Shown: positions 26,301 through 39,035, numbered from the stretch's first letter. The stretch: 64,000 bases of DNA from Symbiodinium kawagutii (GCA_009767595.1 VSDK01000792.1:464086-528085); one strand, 5' to 3'. Notes: generated by a model from the letters alone, not told the origin. Numbers and translations: made by a program.

Positions 26301-29300
26301 CAAATGAGGGATGTTCCATTGCCAGGTTGACGTAGGTTCAGAGCAAGTTGAGATTCGAGTGGTGATTCAGAATCAACAGTCAGCCAAGAAAGAAATTCCA
26401 ATCAGACTCTGATCATCCACATGATTTCACCTAAACTTCTGATCACCTCACTGATAGGTTCATCTCACACCCAAAAAATGGCTGGTTGATTGCCATGAAT
26501 GGCTAGTATAAAGGATCATAACTACAGGTACCCCTATTTTCAGAAACCACCATGTGAAACAAGCGCGGCGAATCAGTCGTTCATGTCAAATCCCGGGACG
26601 CCGGACACCACAAAGATCTCCTTCTCGATGACAGCGAAGAGCGGGAGTAATTTGAACCTTCACTGCGGGACCGACCGCCCTTCAGCAAGGAGTGCACCAG
26701 CATCAACCAGCGGTGAGTGATTTTCATGAGATCATGACCTGCCGATGAAAACTACCATTAGAGCTGGTACAACTTGTATGCCCAAGCGACCATGGGGGCC
26801 AACGCCAGTAGAATCAATGCCTCAAAATAATTTGTGTGGACACTTTGCATGTCCCACCGAGCGGGGTAGATCCCATCCAAGCAACATCCGCTGAAACGCC
26901 GCGAGCAAGGAGTGGTTGTACTTCCCGAGGCACTCCTGGGAACACTCGGCAGGCCACAGGTTGAACCTCAGCCTTCAGGTCTTGTCACTGGTTGCCATTG
27001 GTTGATGAAATCTCCATCTGCCAAAACGAAAGGAAAAAAGTCTACCAATGAGTTGAGATCTCCACATGATTTTAGAAAAATATTGACACTTTCCCTCAAC
27101 CTGGTCCTTTCAGTACCTCCAAAATCGGGCCTTCTTAAGACTTGCCAAAGAGCACTAGCTGTTGGCCCCCCCTGTGACCTGTTGCACCACCCATGCGACC
27201 GCATGCCATGGTGGAGCTCCTCCGAAAATCCACCACCCATCTTCAACGGCCTGGCTATTCCCAAGGGAGGCTGCTCAGGAACTGACCTACCTCATCATAC
27301 CTCCGCAGATATGTGAGTTTGGCAGTGCAAATGATATCAAATCATCATACTTTTGGGCGGTGTAATTTGGGATAGCCACAAGAAAATAGACAAACGAGAT
27401 GGGGATGAGATATTGATCACTATTGCCGGGGTCCCATCTTCCAGCCAATCTCTGTGATGTAGGTTGATCCTTTGGGATCATGAAGCTTGTTGATGGACTT
27501 CCAACATCGTTACATAGGGCTGTCGATTCACGGTGGTTAACCCCAAGAGTTGAATGGATGGGTCATTACTAGCAGATACATCAAGTTCCTTGGGATTACA
27601 CCAGAGCTGGCTGTGTTGATAGTGCTCATCTTCGTACACCATCTTGGGCACTGTGGTGTGGGCGTAGCAACGTTGGACTCACCCAGGTTGCGCCATCCCA
27701 ACACCTAAAGGTGCCGCAACCAGCACTACCCTCCGCACCTGGAAATCATCTGATCATTCTCATGGTTTCCGCGCGTTACAAAGACCTTGGAAACAGACTT
27801 CCCTGGCTGACACGAAAATCTCGACATGGCTACTGGACTCCACCCTGTTGACACCTTTCCAGCTGTGGAGTCCTTGCTTGGAGGTGATCTCTGGCTAGGG
27901 TGGTCCAAACCCCCGTGGTTTCCTGCTGTTTCATGATAGTGAACAGGAAGCATAGCCTTGTCAACCTATATCAATCTCAAACTACCTGTTCTGAGACTGT
28001 GACCCTGACCTACCCCCAAAGCCGTTGTGGGTGCCCAACCCTCCCGGCTGCAGTTGGGCTAGCGCCCAACGCCACTGACATCGGTCCAGGGCTCCGTGCG
28101 CTATGCGGATGCGATAACCTCAGCGAAATGCGAACGCGGCGATGACCCGATTCTATCCACCGCCAATGCGAAATCCACCGACTACAAGAGACAATGAGCC
28201 TCCACTGAGCATTCCTACATTACTATACTGCCAAATTCATACCTCACTAGACTGCTGATGCTTTGACTACTAATGACCACCAGAATCACGGCATCGCGAC
28301 CGATCCAAACATTTTCCACTCTCTCCGCAATGTTTGGACCATGACGGTCACTGCCCCAAAACTGAACCAAGGATTTCGGCCACTACTGATCTTGAGCAAT
28401 CCTTCAGTAGGGCTCATGACCCCTTAGATAGCATCAAACTGAGCCTTGCCCCCAGCGTGCGGCCCAGATGCTTAAAAGCGATAACTAGCAACCAAATCTC
28501 CACGGCATGTCGACCGCGATCTGACGCCAGGGGCAGGATACGGCTTCAAGTCGAATTTGTGCCCTGAAATGCTACCGCCGTTGGTGAGAATGGCTGGTTG
28601 GTTGTTGATACAAGGGGGTTAGCAGCCACACTGACGACAGCGACGAGGAAAGCGACGACGATGACGACGAGGAGAAGGAAGAGGAGGAGGACGGCGACGT
28701 CCATAGCAACAGCAACAGCAACAGGAACAGCAAAAACAACAGTTGAAAACTGAAGAAACACTGAAACTTCCAGAGAAGCACGGAAACTCCAGAGAAGTTT
28801 CCACTTCAATATCCATCGCAATCTTGAGAGAAGCATCCAGGAAAGATGCATAGGGCGCAGTTGTTGCGGTCGCTGCAACCATCAAGCAAACGATCAGGAA
28901 TCCCAAGAATGAGAGCGTGTGCCAACACTTGAGGAAATGCCAACTTCGGATACCCAAAAAATACCAGTCAGAAGCTTTTGACAGTTGAGAATTTTAGACC
29001 ACACATCCCAAGAAAGTTGAGGATTTGGGTCCTTAGCATCGTGCTCACTATATACATCCCTTCCTTCCTGTTGCACCTCTAACCTCAATCAGTCAACAAC
29101 CGCAGGATCGCAGGTCGCCTACAATATCTCCATTGAAGACGTAGGCCACCTGGCAAAGTGCGTGCCATTCATGAAAGAAGCTAGAAAAATGACCAGCGTG
29201 GAGAATGATTCACAACAGCCTTTGGTGAACCGACCAACAGCCATCACTAACCATCCAACTGGCGCCCATCCTGAAATTCGTTCACCAATCGCATCCTGTG

Positions 29301-30655
29301 GCGGTGATTTAACCAACATCAACAGCTATAGTAGTGATGACACGACCAACAGCAACTCTGATCAGAGACCAAATACTCTTGTCCTTCACCAGGTTTCTCC
29401 AGCTTTCCTCAACCGAAAGCGAATTCCGAAGTGTGGCTACCCTTGGGTCATTGTTCGGCTCCCAAGTAACCACATAGCCATTGTCAGCCAAGTGCCTCTT
29501 CTGAGGGAGGCCCATGTTCTTCAAAGATGTGAAGCAGGTCCTGTCAACAAGGGCATGTGCACGAGCTATACCTTGTGTAATCCCAGAATTACCTGTATGT
29601 GCATATGCAAATCTGCAAATACATTTCCTATAAAATGTGTGTGTGTGTGTGTGCGTGCGTGTGTCTACAAAGATTGTATGATTGCCTCTACCTTTGCAAA
29701 CATGCGTTCGTTTCTCCATGGAAATTTGTATACAAACGACCATCTGCAGTCATCTACTCAAGGTCAAATGCTCAAAGCCACAGAAGCAGTTCCACTGATT
29801 CACGTATTAAATGACATCTCTTGTATGGAAGCTAATCATTTTGGGCTTCCCAATCTTAGGTAACGGTTGTATGTTGGGGTCACATCGCCCATCAGTTCAC
29901 AGCTGATCAAACCTTCCATTCCCCAAGGCTCTCCCAGGAAACCTGGGGCAGCCTCACCATTGAACTCCAACGATAGATGGGCATCACAGGAGCAATATGA
30001 TGGTTTCTCAAAATGGCGCACCCCTAAAAATGGATGGTTTATTACTGGAAATGATCAATATTGGACGTTGGGGGTGGCCAGGACCGCAAGAAGAGGAGTG
30101 ATCAATGTTGGATGATTTGGGGGATTCACTAGTTTGAGAAACACCCATATGCTCAACAAGCAATGCAGTACCCCCCCCCCTATTAGCGAGAATTCTGAAC
30201 GCAAAATATTGCTCGTGAAGGATACATTGCTAGCGTATTGTCAACCAGAATATCGATTTCTGCAACCATCCTGGATGCTCAACATTCATATCAACCATTA
30301 GATAGTCATTTCAATCCATCTTAATCAAATAAAGCAGCCATAATTTCAATAATCAACCATTTCTCAAATGATGTTCAACATTGATACCAACCATTTCAAT
30401 CAAATAAATCAACCATAAGTCCATAAGTCCATGCATTTATGGGTGGATCTTAGTTGCAACAAGCCGCACAACTCAAGGGTTGGACAGCACCAGCACCGTG
30501 CAACGACACCCAGGACCTGCAGTTGACCATGGAGGTCGCCCACCAACACCAGGCGTCGATCCTCGCCCACCTCGTTGGCGCCAACGAGTTGGATCTGGTT
30601 CCTAGTTCTTAGTCATTGACCCACTAAGCCATCAACTAAGCCACCAACTAACCAC

Positions 30656-30695
<40 letters not shown>

Positions 30696-31045
30696 GAAAA
30701 ATCTGGTTCTTAGTTCTTAGTCATAACCAACAATGTTGATGTTTGCCCCATTGACCAAGTTGGTAAGCATCAACCATCACATGATGCTTATCAACTTAGT
30801 CATCAACCCTGAACCAACTTTGTCATCGACCAACTAAGATAACCGAAAGAACCAGCAGCCATCAAGAATGACCAACAGTAATCAACAACAACAACAACAA
30901 TTTTCGGATGATAGTGGTTGTTTATGGTTTATTTGTGGTTTCTACCAGGGAATCATAGCCATCACGGCAACGGCTGCACCTGGGGTAGGCTGACGTCCAC
31001 CACTGAGGAGTTGAGGGCCTCACGAGTACAGCAAATCGCGCAGCC
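20357..31045 (-). CDS. PPP-family Ser/Thr protein phosphatase, catalytic domain (multi-exon)
   Basis: Seventeen minus-strand exons: 30980-31045, 30517-30570, 29496-29540, 29119-29149, 28450-28520, 27739-27806, 26886-26972, 26607-26657, 25461-25550, 24767-24870, 23722-23787, 22903-22965, 22045-22105, 21770-21815, then (one exon missing) 20825-20860 and 20357-20443. In order they give VVDVSLPQ, VLVGDLHGQLQ, DLLHIFEEHG, VFNGDIV + DRG, RGNHE, ECLGKYN, LLPLFAVIEKEIFVV + HGGLF, LWAWDPS, ARG, LRFGEDITERFL, RSH and HGN: the motif order of the metallophosphatase superfamily PPP branch. All metal and phosphate ligands of the family are present (D and H of GDLHG, D of GDIVDRG, N of GNHE, H of HGG, H of RSH), so it should hydrolyse phosphoserine/threonine using two metal ions. 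A charged insert (24767-24870) follows the HGG segment. It resembles PPEF/RdgC and PP5 more than PP1/PP2A; subfamily unresolved. The FSAPNY-like exon expected between 21769 and 20861 was not found. Preceded in phase by 32749-32902. Confidence 0.88.
20466..20517. repeat. (TGGGTTTTGA)n decamer repeat
   Basis: Five units of ATGGGTTTTG, the last two with A for G changes. Confidence 0.9.
21589..21695. mobile_element. MITE-like element, family D
   Basis: Terminal inverted repeats of about 35 bases: left begins GGTCTATAAGCCACCC and continues to ATATCATCTA; right is TAGATGATATAAC to GGGTGGCTTATAGA. The centre is about 35 bases. A shorter relative with GGTGGCTTATAGAT ... ATAAGCCATCC ends is at 57567-57632. 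Intronic. Confidence 0.75.
21770..21815 (-). CDS. Phosphatase exon with RSH motif
   Basis: Reads RSHRVPQNGGGAESM after a split Leu codon shared with exon 22045-22105 (LLRFGEDITERFLDDANLS). The His is the last metal ligand of the PPP fold. Acceptor GCCTCTCAG, donor GTGCGGGAG. Confidence 0.85.
22211..22315. mobile_element. MITE-like element, family B
   Basis: Left end ATGGGTGTTTCTCAAAATGG, right end TTCTAAGAAACCTCCAT, with AATAAACCAACC inside, shared with the copy at 32914-33024. No coding capacity. Intronic. Confidence 0.6.
24454..24560. mobile_element. MITE-like element, family A
   Basis: Near-perfect inverted ends of about 34 bases; left contains GGTAAACTAACGTAGCAGTG and right its complement with CATAGCAATG. 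Both ends lie at GTAC, which may be the duplicated target. Relatives: 62496-62606 and a lone end near 33252-33286. Lies in the intron between phosphatase exons 24767 and 23787. Confidence 0.8.
25063..25170. mobile_element. MITE-like element, family C
   Basis: Left AATGGCTGTGGGTCAAGA, right TTGACCCATAGCCATAT, with GTACCCCTGGTTCTCCCA and TTAGCCATTGTTTTCCC inside as in 13220-13344. Confidence 0.65.
25461..25550 (-). CDS. Phosphatase exon with HGG motif
   Basis: The exon opens at the split Val-His junction: 26607-26657 ends in IFV plus GT, and this exon supplies G then CAC GGG GGG, restoring VVHGGLF. It continues RNPTVNLEMLRQLPKVRR. Acceptor GCTCGAG, donor GTGGGTTG. Confidence 0.9.
27739..27806 (-). 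CDS. Phosphatase exon with GNHE motif
   Basis: Reads PGKSVSKVFVTRGNHENDQM and two more codons. Acceptor CGTGTCAG, donor GTGCGGAG, phase 2 out. Asn and His of GNHE are a metal ligand and the general acid of the family. Confidence 0.9.
28638..28742. repeat. GACGA / AGCAAC low-complexity tract
   Basis: GACGACGAGGAGAAGGA-type purine sequence running into AGCAACAGCAACAGCAAC. It inflates several open frames on both strands; I do not consider any of them a gene. Confidence 0.7.
29119..29149 (-). CDS. Phosphatase micro-exon with GDIV, GC donor
   Basis: 31 bases reading VAYVFNGDIV plus one base. Acceptor TTTGCCAG; the donor is GCGACC, a GC-AG intron. The split codon completes as Asp with exon 28450-28520 to restore GDIVDRG. 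The preceding exon 29496-29540 (DLLHIFEEHGPPSEE) also ends at a GC donor (GCACTT). Confidence 0.85.
29633..29664. repeat. (GT)n microsatellite
   Basis: About ten GT units followed by GCGTGC variants. Confidence 0.9.
29998..30150. mobile_element. MITE-like element, family B, longer copy
   Basis: Ends ATGGTTTCTCAAAATGG and TTTGAGAAACACCCATAT are inverted copies of the family B terminus; the interior carries a repeated ATCAATNTTGGANG motif. Intronic, between exons 30517 and 29540. Confidence 0.6.
30517..30570 (-). CDS. Phosphatase exon with GDxHG motif
   Basis: 18 codons reading VGEDRRLVLVGDLHGQLQ. Acceptor CCAACGAG, donor GTCCTGGG, phase 0 at both ends. Asp and His of GDLHG are metal ligands in the PPP family. 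Confidence 0.9.
30657..30695. repeat. (ATC)n microsatellite
   Basis: About 13 ATC units between exons 30980 and 30570. Confidence 0.95.
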
Positions 31046-31499
31046 CTGAGAAAGTTCAGGATTTACAAGGGATATATGGCCATGGGTCAAGCCATTAACC
31101 AACCAATAATAGGGGGGTCTAACCAACCAATCATAGGGAAACAATGGTTAATGATAGGGGATGTATGCAGATGAATAATGATTAAGAATGGTTGGGAATG
31201 CTTACTAATGCTTCGTAATGCTTGGTGATGGGATACATGAAGATGAATGATGGTTGATTAATCCTGATGTTTTCATAATGACTGCAAACCATTTTCAACC
31301 ATCTTTGTATGAAGATTTAAAGATGGCTAAGAATGGTGAGTAATGGTAAATGATGTTGAATGAGGGGGCTGTTTACAATTATTGACCATGATTGACCATT
31401 CCTAGCCATGGTATCTGCAGCAGGGCACAAATATGACGATGTGCAGCCACCTGGTTGATGCGCATGAGTGACGACAAATGGAGATAACTACACTTACAT

Positions 31500-32200
31500 A
31501 GCATAGTTAATTGCATATATTATTGGCCAAGCCACAATATACCAGCCAGCATATCAAGAAAAACAGCTCAAAAGCAGGGATGGAACCTGTATGCCATGGT
31601 ATAGCAATCACAGCCAACTCGAACCGAGGGATGATGAGCAAAACCTGCGCTTGCTCCGTGTGCAGCATTCTCATCTCCTCATGTGGTCGATTGTACCCTC
31701 CAACATGTTTCTACCGACAGGCGTGTTTTCAAAGCCACAGGTTTCAGAGGTAGGAAATACCCAAGGCAAGCAAGGCACTTGTAGATCTTCCTCCATGGCC
31801 ACCACCATATCCTCTGCCTGCACCGAGAAACACAGTGCCAATGTAGAGACAACTGCAATACGCAGGGGCATATCACAATCATGCTTGGTGGCCTGTACAG
31901 CAGGTATGTTCTTCATAGCAAACTTGGCCAGATTTCCTTTACATTCCTTGTCAACACTGATTTTCCCTCAGTGAACATGCTGGTGCTTCGTGTCACCAAA
32001 CAATTCTGGTATCTAGATGGTGAGATTCCACCACGGATGGCTGACTGATGGGCTTTTGTTTGCACTTGCCAAGCTTGATGCAGGGCTGCAATTGTGTGAA
32101 GGCTATCTCTGAAATTCGTGCAACCGACAACTATCCTATCAAAAAAGAGAGCATTTAGGAGTGCCGAAGGATGTTCTTTACCTTGTCTCCTCACCAATGT
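31500..32200 (-). other. Two abutting unrecognised minus-strand frames inside an intron
   Basis: Frames 31913-32197 (95 codons, contains VVGCTNFRDSLHTIAALHQA) and 31671-31916 (82 codons, contains MPLRIAVVSTLALCFSVQAE) follow each other with a 4-base overlap. Composition is coding-like, but both fall in the intron between phosphatase exons 32749 and 31045 and neither is needed for phase. Probably a decayed insertion or another gene fragment; no family recognised. Confidence 0.3.
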
Positions 32201-32748
32201 CTAAAGGATGTGCGTGACACTTTTTAGCTTCCAGAAAACAAGGTCACGTTCACTGGTCGGCGACCCAGTCAGCAGCGCTGGTGTGACACTACCAAGTTGC
32301 AACCGGAAATCAGGGTGGTGTGACCGCTAGCAATGGTAATATGTGCATGATGGTTATGAATGATGGTAAATCATAATTATGATGGGCTTCAATGATGATT
32401 AATTATTGTCGTACACTTAACATATGGTTTGTGAACTCATCAACCAATAATTTGTTTTCAAAAAGAAATACAACTACGAAACCACCATGAATCATGGCGA
32501 CAAGGCAATGTTTCTTCCATTTGCCCGTAACCAAATTCCGTGAAGACAATCCCCACGACATTCAACGAAACAAATCGCAACCCACTTCCAACAGCAACCC
32601 TACAGGACTTTCTACGCCCGTACGCTTGAGCTAGTGCTACCAGTGGTGCTCTAACCGCTGGTCTGAAACTCCCCATCCAATGTTAATTCTACCAGTGCAG
32701 CTATCAGATTCAGGCATTATCTCCAACTGCTCGAGTCAAACTCCCCAC

Positions 32749-35700
32749 CAGGACCAGCGCAAACCGCGCTCCAAACGCACGGCGCACCCGTTCGGCAGAC
32801 ACCGGCGGCTCGAAAGGGTTCCTGACCAGGCGGAAGCCCGTGCCACGATCATCCCAGCAGCAGCAGGTTGGTTCACCGTTGTCGGGAGCCAAGTGATGGT
32901 TACTTTCCCAACAATGTGGGTGTTTCTCAAAATAGGGGACCCCCCCAATCATCCATTAATGATACGATTTATTAATAAACCAACCATTTTTTGGTACCCT
33001 AATTTTGAGAAACCCCCATGTGATGGTTAACAAACCAGGTGAGAATGCTGGTGAGATCAGTGACCCAAACTTGGTTTTTATCGACTCATTTCTTACCAGC
33101 GGATGGTTGGCTGTTGGAGAAATTTTTGGTGGTGGGATGACTCAAAAGCCAAGTTTTCACTGATGTTGGGTGAGCATCCTGTAATCAAACATGGCTGGCA
33201 ACCGAAAACCACCATTTCCACGACTGCTGAATGATCTACAACGGACGCGGGATTTTCCAGCCAGCTATCTTAGACTACCAGAGGGTAAGTATCTTCAAAA
33301 TAAAAAATGAAGACCGATGTTCCTCAATCAAGTTGATCAATTCAGACAGCCCATTGTGAACCATTCAAAGCACCAAATGTTGATTGCTTGGCCATCACAA
33401 GGAATCATGGGCCAAGGTTGACATGCATTGACACCCAACCGAGTGATGCAATTCCTGTGTCCCTCTTTCGAATGAGACTAGGTATGGTATCGTAAGCCAT
33501 GATGATACTTCTCATGTTCCCAAGCTCGTAATGCAAACACATCTGTTTAATGATGGACTACCAGCAACAGGGGTCGCTCACAAGCATTGGAAACCATGAC
33601 TATTCTCAAGTCTTACGCCTGCCCATTCTCATGATGGCGATTGATTTTCGGGCATGTGCGTACCTCAATCAAAAGTTAGGGAGGGTGCAAAAGGAGTTGT
33701 AGTTATTGTAAAGCATATAGTTTGTTGGTTATCATGTGTCCTCAGTCGATTATCACCATATCGCCTTCGATTCTGCTGATCAATTCGATTGGCACCATGA
33801 CATCTATAACATCTATACCACATGAATCACCACCTTTCATCTATACCATCTATACCATCTATACCATCTATACCATCTATGCCATCTATACCACCCTATG
33901 GTTCCCATGAATCATCTCCCCACATCCTCCAGTTCTTCGCCCATCTTGGGACCCCTTGGCACAAGCCCTGCTGACGCTCCTCCTGAGCCGTTCGTAGAGC
34001 TCCATGGCCACCATGGCTCCTTCAGAGCCTGGCGACCCACCCGGATCGTGCGGAGGTCGGAGATGTTTGGATCAGCAGTAACTGAAAATTGGTCATCCAA
34101 TTGATTGATCGAAAATCGCCGAAAATCACCGAAATCAGATTGGATGACCTATCAAAATGGATGTTTTGGTCGAAATTGATGATTTTCGGTTCACAGATCG
34201 CAGATTTTTGGATCAGAATAAGCAATAATTGATGGTTGGTCATGGTTAAGAATGATGGTTTAGAAGTACTAGCTATAAATGATGGTTAAGAATGATGCTT
34301 TAGAATTTTTGGATCGGATTACTCGCCATAAATGATGGTTAAGAATGCCTGGTATTGGTTCATACTGGTTCATGATGGTTGACCAATGGGTGGAAGAAAT
34401 GGATCACAGTAAGAAGGAATGAACCATTGAGAATTGACCACAATGAGCAGGAAGTGATAATCAAATAAGCAGTAAGAATGGATAATTGACAATAACAAGC
34501 AGCAAGTGATGAGCACAGATGATTAGGCATGATTATGGGTAGAGAATGGAAACCACAACTAAACAAGGATGATTTGCTCGTAGTAGGCAGTTCAAAACAA
34601 TAATGGTTGATAATAATCCACGATGATGGATACCACAGATAACAACAAGGACAATTTGAAACACAATTCCCCCTGGTGATAATCCAGTGGTGATACTAAC
34701 AAGAAGAAAATTATATAGGTTAAAGATAGTCAGTGGTGGTTCGCAATGGACAATTTGAATTTAACAATGTGAATGATTATCCGCCAACGTCTCCATGAAT
34801 ACTTAATCGATAGGCGCTAGCCAATAGTCAATCTGGAACCGTGAAATCGGGGCATAACCAATATCAGTTTGGTTGCATAGTAGTTCGATATAACCAGCAA
34901 CTATTGACTTTTTCTTACTTGGCTGTCCAACGATTCACGACTATCGCTTAGCTTGAAACAATTACCCTTCCATTAACCATCATAACCCATTAGTTTACCA
35001 TCATTAAGTATAAATCAACCATCATGATTACTGAACGGAAAGTAGATACTATTCAGGCATTAGCTACCATTAAAAGATCATTAACCATTGGTTAACGGAA
35101 GGTAAATGGCGGCATGGACTTTAAGTAAACCATATGAACTAACCATCATTAAAAGATCATGAACGAAGCGTCACGAACCAACTAATCACTAAACCATTAG
35201 TCGCCATCATGGCTCCATTTACCATCCACGAACCATAGGCGCTTCACTCGTGCCTGAGCGACTGGGAGCTTTGGGCATGTCGAAGTACCTGAGTTCCCAG
35301 CCAGGATGCGACGGGTAAATGGATGAAGACTTCCGTGTCATGGTTAGTCGCATGGATGGTGGAGAGTTAGTCACCAATGGTAATTGATTAACATGAATAA
35401 TGGTGGTTACTCGCTTCATAACCAAGCTCGGTGGTTAATGGAAGGTTAATCATGCTTAAATCAATGGCTGATTGATGGTTCATTGATACTTAGACCATGG
35501 TTGATTGATGGTTGTTCCTGATTAATGATGGCTTGTGATATTGATAGTGGCCAACCATGTTTGATGATGGTGAATTGTTGACAATGATGTCTGCTGCTGA
35601 CAGAGAATGATTGTGGCTCAAGACGAAAGATCACTGAACGGTGAATGAAGTGTCAAACACTCGTGACTATCAATATTCTGTGCTTTATTACTTTGCGAAA

Positions 35701-36227
35701 ATTTGATGAAAGAAATCATCATTACAGTTTGTCTTTTGATGCTGGGCTTACTCGTGCGTAATAGACTAGTGATGTTTTACAGTTTGTTGGTTTGCAGCTG
35801 TCAATGCCACAGATTTGGAAAATTCTGTTGATCAGCGCTTCGTAAGGCTCCATCCTGGCGATAGAAACAAAGGCATCCTGAAATAGACAGCAGATAGAAT
35901 GTAGAATCCAAGTTCTAGGATGACGACTTGACATATCACACATACATATGTTAACCTGCAGAACAATCTCGGGTTACCATCTTCAACGGCTCGGCCTGTG
36001 GGGTTTGATCTGCCCAAAGTGGAAAGCCCAAAACCCGATGGTTTGTCCACGAAGAATCGGAATGGAGCAGGAAGGATAAAGAATTGGGGAAACGTCAAGG
36101 ATCCAAGGTGGCAAAAAAATGGCCCAAAAACAGCGGGCTTTGGATGGTGCCACCCATGACGTAGCTGGGCCTCCCTGCTCCTGGTGTCGTTCGACCTGGA
36201 GATCATCAGAACGAGGACGTCTAGGTG

Positions 36228-36274
<47 letters not shown>

Positions 36275-38968
36275 TTCTATGAGTCGAGTGCAAACACATA
36301 TGAGCACACATATTCATAGACATAAGCACATGAACACGATTCGACATGTACATGCCTGTGCATTTTCATATTTGGCTGATCAAAATGCTGCAGTTCCAGG
36401 ACAGAAATTCTCTGAAAATCATCTGGGATTCTGTACAGCTTATCAACTTCTGATCCGAGTTTCCAAGCACTAGTGATGGCTCCCACAACTATGCTCTGGG
36501 CCGATAACTTCACAAGCGAAAGCACCATCGGTTCATGCCACCGTGGACAAAGCTACGTGAATATCGGTACTGATGACCTTCTGAAAGCAACTTCACCCCA
36601 CAGGTCGCTGCAGCTGAGGAGCTCCATTCATCGCAATGGTCTTCTGGTGTTTTTGTTTCCGATGCTACAACAAGTGTACGAATACAATGCGTCTATTGGG
36701 ATGTCTTACCAGGTCATATGAGGAATGACCAGGAGCAACCAACTCCAACTTCAATCTTAGAAGCGTTTAGTTTTAAGAAGAACCAATGAACGCTAACGAT
36801 AAGCAACCAATCTAATAATAACCATCTCTTCCTAATGACGAGTAACAATCAAATACAACCAGCAGAACGAATCGTTCACTGTATTGTGCCAGTTGTCTTC
36901 ACCACTTAACCTGTACTTATACGATTAAGCTGCTACAATACCTGGTGCTTAGCCATAAGTCCTTACCAAACGCGCAGAATATGCCCTTGGTGACCAGGTG
37001 ACCCGTATGAAAACAAATATGCGTCAATATGCGTCATAACAAGTAGCATGTGCAGTGTCGAGTAACTCCTCCCTGGGCCCTGAGCACCGCACCTGAACTG
37101 CTACCAGTAGTTTGGTGGGAGGAATGACCATCGGTGGTTCATGTTAAATCTTAACCATTTGTGATGAACCAGCTACAGTCAACCAGCAGGACTACCCGTT
37201 CACCAGCTGTCTTAACCATTTAGACTGTAGTTATTAAGGGTCTACAGTAAGCAGCGGTTAGGTACAAGAATGGTCTTTGGATGTCATTTCAATACCCATC
37301 CATCACCCATCCTTGCCCATCAACGATGAACTGATGCTTCACCCTGGACCCCTCTGTGTGCCTGCTGCAAAAGTTCATCGGAGATGTGCCTACAACTCGC
37401 GGGCATCCAGGCTGTTGAAGGGGAAATGAAATGAACAAATCAACAAATGTATAGATAGTAGATCTAAATAATTATAGACACATACTTACAGTATATAGTA
37501 TTTCATCAAACTCATACAACAACAAAAGCACAATGGCGTGTCCAATAGTGCTACAAATTCCGGACAGTTGGTGCATGATCACTTGAGAGTCATGTCACCA
37601 TGAAATACTTTAAGCCCAAAGATCTACTACTACCTTGGCTGTTACTGATTTGTATTTGTATGGACCCATAGCAATAGGGCAATGCAACCATTGTCAACCG
37701 TCCATACCTTGAGAATTGCCACAGCGATCATCAGTCCCCTGCACGATGCCACCAATGGTTTTGAACCGCTGCCATAAATCGAGCGGTTGGATCGTGTTCA
37801 GGCAAAACCAAGTCTGCGGTTCATGCATTTGGCTACGGGAGAAGCTTGCATTGTTGTCTCGTTGGCCACACGTGTTGGTCACTCATCCCTTTTGTTGAAT
37901 TTCGTGCTGTCAAAGCCACACCTGACCCTCGAAAAATTTACTTCGAAGGTACACATTTATATAGCTTAGGACACCACATAATGCAAAACATGAACAAGTG
38001 ACATCGAAAATCCATCAATTGTTGACTCAGAAATTGCAGAAATGGCTAGTCCAAAGCATCAATGACTCAAAAGCGAGAGCTATGCAAAGTATTGATCCAA
38101 ACAACTGGAGTCACAGAGCTCCAAACAACGTTCCACAAATCAAGCTGTCGAAAATCAAGCAGTCATACCTCCCGTGTTACACCAAGCAGCAGCATGTTAG
38201 CACCAGCAGTGACCGTTCAACGTGGACACCACCCGTTCCACCACCACGATTCACAGAGCAAGCGGAGAAAGTCGTGCCTCTGAGCCAAGGTCAACATCTC
38301 TTGAGCCTTGCTGATGGGAGACTCACGGTTATGGTTGATGGGTGAAGGATGGAGAACTGATGCGAAATGATGGTTAAAGATGGTGGTTTGTTTATGATTA
38401 ATGCTAGCCTAGTAGTTAGCCCACAGGAGTTCATGATCAATAGTGGTTGATGATGGTAAATAAATCTGAATGATGATTAATGACGGTTGATGATGATTTA
38501 TTGGTTGATTCATGATACTTGATGATGGTGTCAAGCAGTCGTCCTGGCTTAAACCTACCAGTTGGACGTGGAAATCGCAACCATTTTTGGATGCGTTAGA
38601 AATTGTGGTTCAACCCACATCTGAGTTAGTTGAACCCAGGGTAAATGGTGGTATCAGCGGTGTCAAGTCAATGGATGGTTCACACGGAATTATAGTTGAT
38701 TAAAGACTGATGAGGGGTTATTATGATCAAACAAAAAATTGATAGTGGTCGGTTTCAACCATTTACCAGTCACTAATCGTCATACAATATACAGTCATGT
38801 CATTATGTTTGTATAAACACATGTATCAGTGATCAATTTGCAATCCCAGCTGTACTGCATGATTTATGCCGCAAGCACGTTTCAACCACCGTCGTCAGAA
38901 TTGGGTCTTGATGTCGTTTTGTCGTACGACGTCACCTTTTCGAGGGCGCAAGGGAGAAAGTCGCTAGG
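32749..38968 (-). CDS. Exon chain feeding in phase into the phosphatase domain
   Basis: Minus-strand exons 38936-38968, 38233-38306, 37708-37832, 37343-37411, 37067-37092, 36161-36195, 35254-35288, 33953-34028 and 32749-32902, all with AG acceptors and GT donors except 35254 (GC donor). Phases agree at every joint, including into 30980-31045. Secure exons are 37708-37832 (contains TIQPLDLWQRFKTIGGIVQG, donor GTATGG), 38233-38306 (LTLAQRHDFLRLLCESWWW), 33953-34028 (MVAMELYERLRRSVSRACAK) and 32749-32902 (contains FRLVRNPFEPPVSAERVRRA). The last probably forms the helix that precedes the catalytic fold in PPEF-like phosphatases (inference). No named domain recognised before that. 37067-37092 and 36161-36195 are short and rest mainly on phase. 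Confidence 0.72.
32914..33024. mobile_element. MITE-like element, family B, best copy
   Basis: Left ATGTGGGTGTTTCTCAAAAT and right ATTTTGAGAAACCCCCATGT are inverted copies over about 25 bases; the interior has AATAAACCAACCATTTTTTGG. It starts 12 bases from the 5' boundary of exon 32749-32902, so its end lies close to the splice acceptor. Confidence 0.8.
33838..33894. repeat. (CTATACCAT)n 9-bp repeat
   Basis: About six units, the fifth with a G for A change. Confidence 0.95.
36228..36273. repeat. (GATA)n microsatellite
   Basis: About 11 perfect units just upstream of the small exon 36161-36195. Confidence 0.95.
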
Positions 38969-39035
38969 CTACAGGCTCGAAAGGTCATGTTGCAGCATAT
39001 TAGAACCAGGCAAAGCGTGATGACCCTCTCGAGTG

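Noticed and set aside
26575..26606. HGG motif of the phosphatase changed to SGV (pseudo-phosphatase)
   Set aside because: The SGV reading is intron; a donor at 26606 joins to 25550 and restores VVHGGLF.
32719..32880. Plus-strand frame across exon 32749-32902
   Set aside because: The minus frame is more coding-like and links in phase to the phosphatase exons.
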